Assembly: GCA_016280345.1 (NCBI GenBank)
Contig: JAEEGN010000131.1
Span: 1-29,339, forward strand
Length of the DNA: 29,339 nucleotides
Origin: Selenomonadaceae bacterium
Lineage (GTDB): Bacteria; Bacillota; Negativicutes; Selenomonadales; Selenomonadaceae
Reading direction: 5' to 3'
Of this stretch, positions 24,976 through 29,339 are shown piece by piece. The notes under the pieces are model-generated. The model ran no database searches. It was not told the origin of the DNA and saw only the letters and a program-made list of their open reading frames with translations. The number at the start of each line of letters is the position of its first letter. The stretch's first letter is position 1. The translations under genes and the position numbers were made by a program.

Positions 24976-24984
24976 ATTATATCA
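24976..24984 (-). promoter_or_regulatory. extended -10 promoter element before the antitoxin gene
   Basis: TGATATAAT on the minus strand, just past the folD stop, is a perfect extended -10. No convincing -35 is seen (TGCAAA at the right distance is poor). It would drive antitoxin, toxin and fhs and, before the insertion, was probably the promoter of fhs itself; the last point is inference. Confidence 0.6.
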
Positions 24985-24987
24985 TAT

Positions 24988-25851
24988 CTACTTTGTCATT
25001 TGCAGCTTCGCCGCCGTCACCGTGTTCTGCATCAGCATGGCGATGGTCAGCAGACCGACGCCGCCCGGTACCGGCGTGATGGCCCCGGCAACCTCGCTGA
25101 CGGCCTCGAAATCCACATCCCCTACCAGTTTCTTCGGCGCGACGCGGTTGATGCCGACGTCGATGACCGTCGCCCCGGGCTTCACCATATCGGCGGTGAC
25201 GAAGCCCGGCCGGCCCACAGCGGCCACGAGGATATCCGCCTCCCGGGTGATGGCGGCCAGGTCCTTCGTGTGGGAGTGACAGACCGTGACAGTGGCGCTG
25301 CGCTGCAGCAAAAGATTCATCATCGGTTTGCCGACGATATTGCTGCGGCCGATGACGACCGCCCGGGCCCCGTCAATCGGAATCCCCGCCAGCTCCAGCA
25401 TGCGGACGCAGCCGGCGGGGGTGCAGGGCACCAGCGCCGCCTCGCCGATGGAGAGCCGGCCGACGTTCACCGGATGAAAGCCGTCCACGTCCTTCGCCGG
25501 GTCGATGCGGAAAAGCACCTCGGACTCCGCCGCCGCCAACGCTTTCGGCAGCGGCAGTTGGACGAGGATGCCGTGGATTCTCTCATCATGGTTCAGATCG
25601 TCGATTTTTGCCAGCAGTTCCTCTCTCGTCGCTGTCTCCGGCAGTTCCACCGCCAGGGAAAAGAGCCCCAGCTCGTCGCAGGCTTTGTGCTTGTTGCGGA
25701 CATAGACCTCGGAAGCCGGATCATGGCCGGCGATGACTACCGCCAGCCCCGGCGTCACGCCGGTTTCCCGCCGGAGCCTTTCCGCCTCCCGCCGGGCTTC
25801 CTCCCTGATCTTCGCCGCGAATTCCTTGCCGTATAAGATTCGTGCCGTCAT
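24988..25851 (-). CDS. folD: bifunctional methylene-THF dehydrogenase / methenyl-THF cyclohydrolase
   Basis: The 287-residue FolD interconverts 5,10-methylene-THF, methenyl-THF and 10-formyl-THF. Signatures are YVRNKHKACDELG with the catalytic Lys near 56, VQLPLP near 98-103, DVDGFHPVN near 119-127, and VIGRSNIVGKPM near 165-176. The length is typical. AGGAGGG sits 5 nt before the ATG. It heads the one-carbon operon, separated from fhs by the toxin-antitoxin insertion. Confidence 0.97.
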   Translation of the reverse strand: MTARILYGKEFAAKIREEARREAERLRRETGVTPGLAVVIAGHDPASEVYVRNKHKACDELGLFSLAVELPETATREELLAKIDDLNHDERIHGILVQLPLPKALAAAESEVLFRIDPAKDVDGFHPVNVGRLSIGEAALVPCTPAGCVRMLELAGIPIDGARAVVIGRSNIVGKPMMNLLLQRSATVTVCHSHTKDLAAITREADILVAAVGRPGFVTADMVKPGATVIDVGINRVAPKKLVGDVDFEAVSEVAGAITPVPGGVGLLTIAMLMQNTVTAAKLQMTK

Positions 25852-25868
25852 AGTATCCCTCCTGTCTC

Positions 25869-25898
25869 ATTATAACTTTTTTACCGTTCCCATGGCAA
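25869..25898 (-). promoter_or_regulatory. sigma-A-type promoter of folD
   Basis: On the minus strand TTGCCA (25898-25893) and TATAAT (25874-25869) are 18 bp apart. Start near 25862 would leave a leader of only about 11 nt with the ribosome site at its very 5' end, unusually short. No THF riboswitch fits in the 68-nt gap. Confidence 0.6.
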
Positions 25899-25919
25899 CT
25901 GGTTTCTGCTATCCTCCCA

Positions 25920-26930
25920 TCAGGCCGCCGCCTGACACGAAAATGACGGCTGGTCAGGCGGCGGATTGTCCGGGGCAAATGGCGGATTGCCATCGCCCCA
26001 CTTTCCGCCGCCTCCATCGGCACCGCCACCGTCACCGTTGCCGCCATCGCCAGTCTGTCCATCCATGCCATCCGCCCCGCCGCCATCTTGCAGGGCAGAA
26101 GCCTCGGCTCGTTCCGTCATGTAGTCAAGGAAATCTTCTATCGATAGCTTCGGCATGATTTCGGATAAATCGATATACTCTCCCATATCGTCATCGCTGG
26201 GAGATGGCTCAGTAGTATCATCCCATGCGGGCGGATTGTCTTTTGTCCAGTCAGTTATAGCATCCTTCGTGCGATCATAGATGTAATCTAGGAGGTCAGA
26301 AAGAGTAATCTGGGGGACGGCTTCCTCGCCATCAGATGGGTTCTCGAGCTGAATGGTATTATCCGTGTTCATGTTCGTATTGTCATTCGTTGAAGGTTCG
26401 TTCTCCAGTTCCTGCTCAATGAGCGATTCTTGGGCAGAGTCTGTACCATCGCACAAATTGTTGATCCCATCACCTATGCCAGCAATTTCACTTTCAATAC
26501 CTATGCTATGTGCAAAAAGGACAGTTCCCATTAATGTAAATCCCATAGAAATGTATTGAGTTTTTTGGACACCATCTCCTTGAGAATACTTGGACAATAA
26601 CTTCCAGAGATCACCTGCCACTCCTAAACAGTCTGAGGCAACCTCGATGGAAAGAGGGTTTTTATCATTATTGTAATTTAAACTTGTTAGATTGTATGAA
26701 GATTTCGCGGCATATACAATATTGCTCCATTTGTTCTTGCCAAAATTAGATGTTGCTTTAGTTAATAAATCTGCAAAATTAATTGCGATTGCGGACTCAT
26801 CCCATAAATCATTATCGGATTCATCATCTTGGAGTTCGCTGTTTTTCTTGTCATCACTGATTTTATGAGAAACAATGCCTAGCATGTTTTCTATTATCTC
26901 AACAACATATATTTTTAGTGTTTTAGACAT
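25920..26930 (-). CDS. unrecognised 336-residue protein with acidic middle and Gly/Asp-rich tail
   Basis: No family is recognised. Residues about 1-190 look helical, with acidic patches (ELQDDESDNDLWDES) and one hydrophobic stretch (ISMGFTLMGTVLFAHSIGI) that could span a membrane. About 190-285 is Asp/Glu/Asn-rich with two similar segments (LSDLLDYIYDRTKDA and IEDFLDYMTERAEA). The last 50 residues are Gly/Asp repeats such as DGGGADG, then a Pro-rich end and the terminus FSCQAAA. The 5' part is AT-rich like the island, while the tail (25920 to about 26110) is GC-rich. It follows the membrane-protein gene by 3 nt, so it belongs to that operon. A secreted or surface effector is possible; nothing catalytic is visible. 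Confidence 0.7.
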   Translation of the reverse strand: MSKTLKIYVVEIIENMLGIVSHKISDDKKNSELQDDESDNDLWDESAIAINFADLLTKATSNFGKNKWSNIVYAAKSSYNLTSLNYNNDKNPLSIEVASDCLGVAGDLWKLLSKYSQGDGVQKTQYISMGFTLMGTVLFAHSIGIESEIAGIGDGINNLCDGTDSAQESLIEQELENEPSTNDNTNMNTDNTIQLENPSDGEEAVPQITLSDLLDYIYDRTKDAITDWTKDNPPAWDDTTEPSPSDDDMGEYIDLSEIMPKLSIEDFLDYMTERAEASALQDGGGADGMDGQTGDGGNGDGGGADGGGGKWGDGNPPFAPDNPPPDQPSFSCQAAA

Positions 26931-26933
26931 GAT

Positions 26934-27548
26934 TTACACCTTTTCTTTTAATAAGTGCTTAAACCTTGGCTCAATGAAAAGGGACAAATATAGCAGCAAG
27001 AAAAAACTAGGGTAAAGGATAAAATCGCAAGTTGGTCCCCACTGATTGAAAGAAGCAACATTCTCGTTTGCGCTTTGAACATCATATATGATTTCATTAT
27101 CAATGGATATTTGATATATATATCGATGATTTTTTTCTTTATACCAGATTTTTACCTGATGTCCAAAAGCCATCCTCTTTATTTGTAGGTGTGAAGGCGC
27201 TCCTTTAGGACTAAGGCTGAAATCAAAAACAGGCATATCATAGCGTTCTCCATCTCTCGTTTCCACCCCGAGATTAGGATTCCCCTTTTTCGGAATTGCA
27301 TATCCAAAGCCTTCGACATAATCCAAAGACTCCAATGATTCTATGTGAATAGGTGTATAAAGCAAGTTAAATCGCCAGGCAATTGCAATAAATATCACAC
27401 AAAAGCCAAAACACAAACATAATTCCCTTGTGAATTCTCTCAGTCGATACTGTTTTTTCGCAATCTTAACTAAAGCAAAGCACTTATTGGCAAAGAGAAC
27501 GATTGCACAACCTGCAAGCAAAAACCACACCATTGGCCAAAAGGGCAT
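26934..27548 (-). CDS. membrane protein, paralogue 1 of an island family (204 residues)
   Basis: Unrecognised. Two N-terminal membrane segments (about 5-25 and 45-63), a soluble domain of about 100 residues, and one C-terminal membrane segment (about 172-192). The soluble domain shares clear blocks with the genes at 28349 and 27840: VFDFSL, KIWYKEKNHRYIYQIS, IIYDVQSANENV, FNQW. GAGGTG lies about 5 nt before the ATG. The shared domain between membrane segments would face outside if the N-terminus is inside. Such repeated small membrane proteins are sometimes immunity proteins; this is inference. Confidence 0.75.
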   Translation of the reverse strand: MPFWPMVWFLLAGCAIVLFANKCFALVKIAKKQYRLREFTRELCLCFGFCVIFIAIAWRFNLLYTPIHIESLESLDYVEGFGYAIPKKGNPNLGVETRDGERYDMPVFDFSLSPKGAPSHLQIKRMAFGHQVKIWYKEKNHRYIYQISIDNEIIYDVQSANENVASFNQWGPTCDFILYPSFFLLLYLSLFIEPRFKHLLKEKV

Positions 27549-27620
27549 GACAGCACCTCTTTTGCTCTATAAATTCATAACCCTTATTTCCCGTGTAATA
27601 AACTATGTATGGACACTGTT

Positions 27621-27836
27621 TTATATTCGTTCCCACCGTTTATTCACCTTGTTTTTTTCCGCAATTGCAGGCGCTAACTGTTTGACAGCATGGAACTTGC
27701 TTAGTGCCACAATTCCACGGATAACATCCATTCCAATTATGACTTGTTCCCACGAGTCTGTTTTGCCCCGTTCTCTAGAAAATAATACCCTCAATGCGCC
27801 ATCAGTGACCGAAACTCCAAACTCTCCGAAAGACAT
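27621..27836 (-). CDS. small unrecognised protein (71 residues)
   Basis: It starts MSFGEFGVSVTDG, has a helical middle (VIIGMDVIRGIVALSKFHAV), and ends in a basic KNKVNKRWERI. GGAGGT lies about 10 nt before the ATG, inside the end of the preceding gene (3-nt gap), so it is likely translated. No membrane segment. The family is unknown; it could be a fragment of a larger lost gene. The 72 nt after it before the next gene hold nothing clear. Confidence 0.5.
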   Translation of the reverse strand: MSFGEFGVSVTDGALRVLFSRERGKTDSWEQVIIGMDVIRGIVALSKFHAVKQLAPAIAEKNKVNKRWERI

Positions 27837-27839
27837 TGC

Positions 27840-28322
27840 TTACAGTACCTCCGATTTTGTTGGTTCTTTCTGGAACCACTTCTTCAACCGTATATAACGT
27901 TTATTCACCTTTTCGCTACGTCTCCATATGCAAAAATATAGCCACCATGCAGATACAAAAAGATAAGAAACCGGCACCCTTTTCCGATTAAACCCATCGA
28001 TCTTTGCATTTGCCGCTGCAATATCAAAAATAATTTTGTTGTTTATAGCTATTTGGTAAATAAAGCCCTTGCCTCCCATGAATATCCCGTGCTGTTTATA
28101 CCATATCCTGATTGTTTTTCCAATCATTTTAGTATCATCAATATTATCATCAACCAAACTGAAATCAAATGATGGTGTGAACTGACCATTATTTCGATTT
28201 GTGTTTATCTTGAAAGAAGATATGCCCTTTCCCAATCCGTTATTGATAGATTTACGTAGTTCGTTTAATCGAAATATAATGTTTGACACATTATTTATAG
28301 TTAGAAATGTACCTGCTTTCAT
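27840..28322 (-). CDS. island-family paralogue 2, lacking N-terminal membrane segments (160 residues)
   Basis: Unrecognised. It shares the core with paralogues 1 and 3 (SFDFSLVDDN, IRIWYKQHG, FIYQIAINNKIIFDIAAANAKID, FNRKRVPV) and one C-terminal membrane segment (about 118-134), but the first 40 residues differ and no N-terminal membrane pair is present. Either it has lost them or it is a distinct form. GGGGGAAC lies 8 nt before the ATG. The C-terminus is basic (VNKRYIRLKKWFQKEP). Confidence 0.65.
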   Translation of the reverse strand: MKAGTFLTINNVSNIIFRLNELRKSINNGLGKGISSFKINTNRNNGQFTPSFDFSLVDDNIDDTKMIGKTIRIWYKQHGIFMGGKGFIYQIAINNKIIFDIAAANAKIDGFNRKRVPVSYLFVSAWWLYFCIWRRSEKVNKRYIRLKKWFQKEPTKSEVL

Positions 28323-28348
28323 TTGTTACAGTTCCCCCATTCTGTATA

Positions 28349-28969
28349 TCATCTTTTATATTTTGGGAAAATAATGAAATAGAAATACACATATAAATAA
28401 ATTGTCGTTAAAAGGCTGAGCGTGCTTGTCGGCACCCAACGATTAAATACACTAACATTATTGTTGGCCTCTTGTAAATCATAAATGATAACATCCTCAA
28501 GAGAAAGTTGATAGATATATCGATGAAATTTTTCCTTATACCAAATTTTTACGGGCTTGTCAAAAGCCTTTTTTATTGTTTCTCCTATGGGAGTTTTATC
28601 TCCTACAAGACTGAAATCAAATATAGGGCTATCATAGAGTGTCCCGTCTTTTCCTTTAATGCCTAAATTGGGCGCGTCCTTATTTTCTTTTTCATAGCCA
28701 ATCCCTTCAGCAATACATAGAGTGCTTAATGATTCTGGCTGGAGGGGAGTATGAATTAAATCAAAATGCCACACGACAATTATAAGCAATATATAAACAG
28801 CAATGCATAATGAAATGTCGTCAATGAAACATTCACGTGTTTTTGTAGTTATATATTTTTTTAGCATACGATAGCAATCTACAAAAAAAAGCCCCATAGC
28901 AATAACAGAAACAAAAATATAGAAAACCGGACCAAAAAGTCCACCAAATAATCTAAAAAAAGCATCCAT
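28349..28969 (-). CDS. membrane protein, paralogue 3 of the island family (206 residues)
   Basis: Unrecognised. Same layout as paralogue 1: two N-terminal membrane segments (about 12-32 and 50-66), a core domain with IFDFSLVGDK, KIWYKEKFHRYIYQLS, IIYDLQEANNNV and FNRW, and a last membrane segment ending IIFPKYKR. AAAGGA lies about 7 nt before the ATG. It is 26 nt upstream of paralogue 2, so all are probably one transcript. The two differ enough to suggest old duplication and divergence rather than recent copying. Confidence 0.75.
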   Translation of the reverse strand: MDAFFRLFGGLFGPVFYIFVSVIAMGLFFVDCYRMLKKYITTKTRECFIDDISLCIAVYILLIIVVWHFDLIHTPLQPESLSTLCIAEGIGYEKENKDAPNLGIKGKDGTLYDSPIFDFSLVGDKTPIGETIKKAFDKPVKIWYKEKFHRYIYQLSLEDVIIYDLQEANNNVSVFNRWVPTSTLSLLTTIYLYVYFYFIIFPKYKR

Positions 28970-29017
28970 AGATTATTCCTTTCTACAACTCTCATAAAAT
29001 ACAATCTATTTCTGTCA

Positions 29018-29113
29018 TTAATATAGTTTTAACCCTTCAGCGTTTTTAACTGCAATGTAATGCGCATCCACATTTAATCCTTTTGTAAATAATTCTATAT
29101 AGTCTTTATTCAA
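29018..29113 (-). CDS. possible 31-residue peptide with TTG start
   Basis: A TTG at 29113 preceded by a very strong ribosome site (GGGGAGGAG, 7 nt spacing) opens a frame reading MNKDYIELFTKGLNVDAHYI, then AVKNAEGLKLY. It overlaps the end of the upstream paralogue remnant by 8 nt (TTG inside CTTGAATAA). It could be a real small gene coupled to that gene, or the start of a truncated one. The 48 nt after it hold the ribosome site of the next gene. Confidence 0.4.
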   Translation of the reverse strand: MNKDYIELFTKGLNVDAHYIAVKNAEGLKLY

Positions 29114-29222
29114 GTTTAATCTCCTCCCCGGAATGAGCTTTTACTTTGTATTTTGGGAAAATAATGAGTTTGAGGATTTTGCGAAACCCCGAAATAGCAA
29201 TGAACAGATAGAAAGTAAATTC
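29106..29222 (-). pseudogene. 3' remnant of a fourth island-family paralogue
   Basis: The frame encodes EFTFYLFIAISG and, further on, IIFPKYKVK before a stop at 29106-29108. IIFPKYK matches the end of paralogue 3, and the DNA tattttgggaaaataatga is identical at 29149-29167 and 28359-28377. Upstream the frame stays open to the window edge but no longer resembles the family and passes through a GC-rich hairpin, so the gene looks cut and joined to unrelated sequence. Confidence 0.5.
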
Positions 29223-29259
29223 ACAATCCTGGCGTAAACGCACCATCAACGACACGAAA

Positions 29260-29304
29260 GCCCTTTTTCCGTCCATCCCTTGCGTGCATAGACGAAAAAA
29301 GGGC
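29260..29304. repeat. 14-bp imperfect palindrome / hairpin
   Basis: GCCCTTTTTCCGTC (29260-29273) pairs with GACGAAAAAAGGGC (29291-29304), one C-A mismatch (a G-T wobble on the minus strand) and a 17-nt loop. It sits in GC-rich sequence at the outer edge of the island. It may be a dispersed palindromic element or a terminator of a gene beyond the window. Confidence 0.5.
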
Positions 29305-29339
29305 AGACGTATCCCGCGCTTTTCGAGCCTTGGTTTCCA

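Larger units (their letters stand above)
26110..29222. other. AT-rich putative acquired island
   Basis: Base composition drops sharply near 26.11 kb, inside the 336-residue gene, and recovers near 29.22 kb. All genes inside run on the minus strand, are unrecognised, and include duplicated ones and a remnant. No integrase, transposase, tRNA or clear end repeats were seen, so the mode of arrival is unknown. The limits are by eye. Confidence 0.6.

Noticed and set aside
25852..25919. THF riboswitch upstream of folD
   Set aside because: The gap is too short and is filled by the promoter and ribosome site.
25920..26110. Gly-rich coding tail as a tandem DNA repeat or collagen-like array
   Set aside because: The units are irregular and short; it is low-complexity coding sequence rather than an ordered repeat.

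Overview
The window reads like a diderm Firmicute, most likely one of the Negativicutes (Selenomonas/Megasphaera/Veillonella relatives). It combines Firmicute-type housekeeping genes (rnmV, a DegS-type kinase, a clostridial-style tmk) with an outer-membrane beta-barrel protein carrying an SLH-like periplasmic domain, an arrangement typical of that class. The assignment is inference from gene content only. Most of the window is GC-rich; about 26.1-29.2 kb is conspicuously AT-rich and looks acquired.

Region 1 (1-10.84 kb, minus strand) is one exopolysaccharide operon behind a near-consensus sigma-A promoter. In transcription order it encodes an SLH/coiled-coil/beta-barrel outer-membrane protein, a UDP-HexNAc 6-dehydrogenase, a NodB-fold protein without catalytic residues, a PilZ plus family-2 glycosyltransferase of hyaluronan/chitin-synthase type, a membrane-anchored PgaB-like protein with a degenerate deacetylase domain, a GH18 lipoprotein, and a secreted tandem-NodB protein cut by the left edge. 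Of four NodB-like domains only the last keeps the catalytic motifs. The set suggests a c-di-GMP-linked synthase and export system for a polymer containing amino sugar and uronic acid.

Region 2 (10.97-16.30 kb, minus) is a tight operon: degS-like kinase, Orn/Lys/Arg decarboxylase-family protein, tmk, ACT-domain protein, rnmV, rsmA. Its promoter lies inside the upstream part of the longest degS reading frame, which fixes the shorter start. Region 3 (16.5-19.33 kb, plus) is a single SF1 helicase with a DEDDh exonuclease inserted into it, with its own promoter, a palindrome over the start of transcription, and a pair of hairpins at the convergent junction.

Region 4 (19.35-25.90 kb, minus) is a one-carbon and redox operon: folD, a zeta-toxin-like toxin-antitoxin pair, fhs, metF, nfnA, nfnB. 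The toxin-antitoxin pair sits between two 50-bp direct repeats, each carrying the start region of fhs. As a result the antitoxin begins with the first 11 residues of Fhs, and the toxin stop codon also lies in the repeat.

Region 5 (25.92-29.34 kb, minus) is an AT-rich island of unrecognised genes: three paralogues sharing a core domain, a remnant of a fourth, two very small ORFs, and a 336-residue protein whose Gly/Asp-rich tail is GC-rich. The layout resembles an effector with an array of immunity-like genes, but no toxin domain is recognisable. No tRNA, rRNA, CRISPR array, transposase or integrase was seen.
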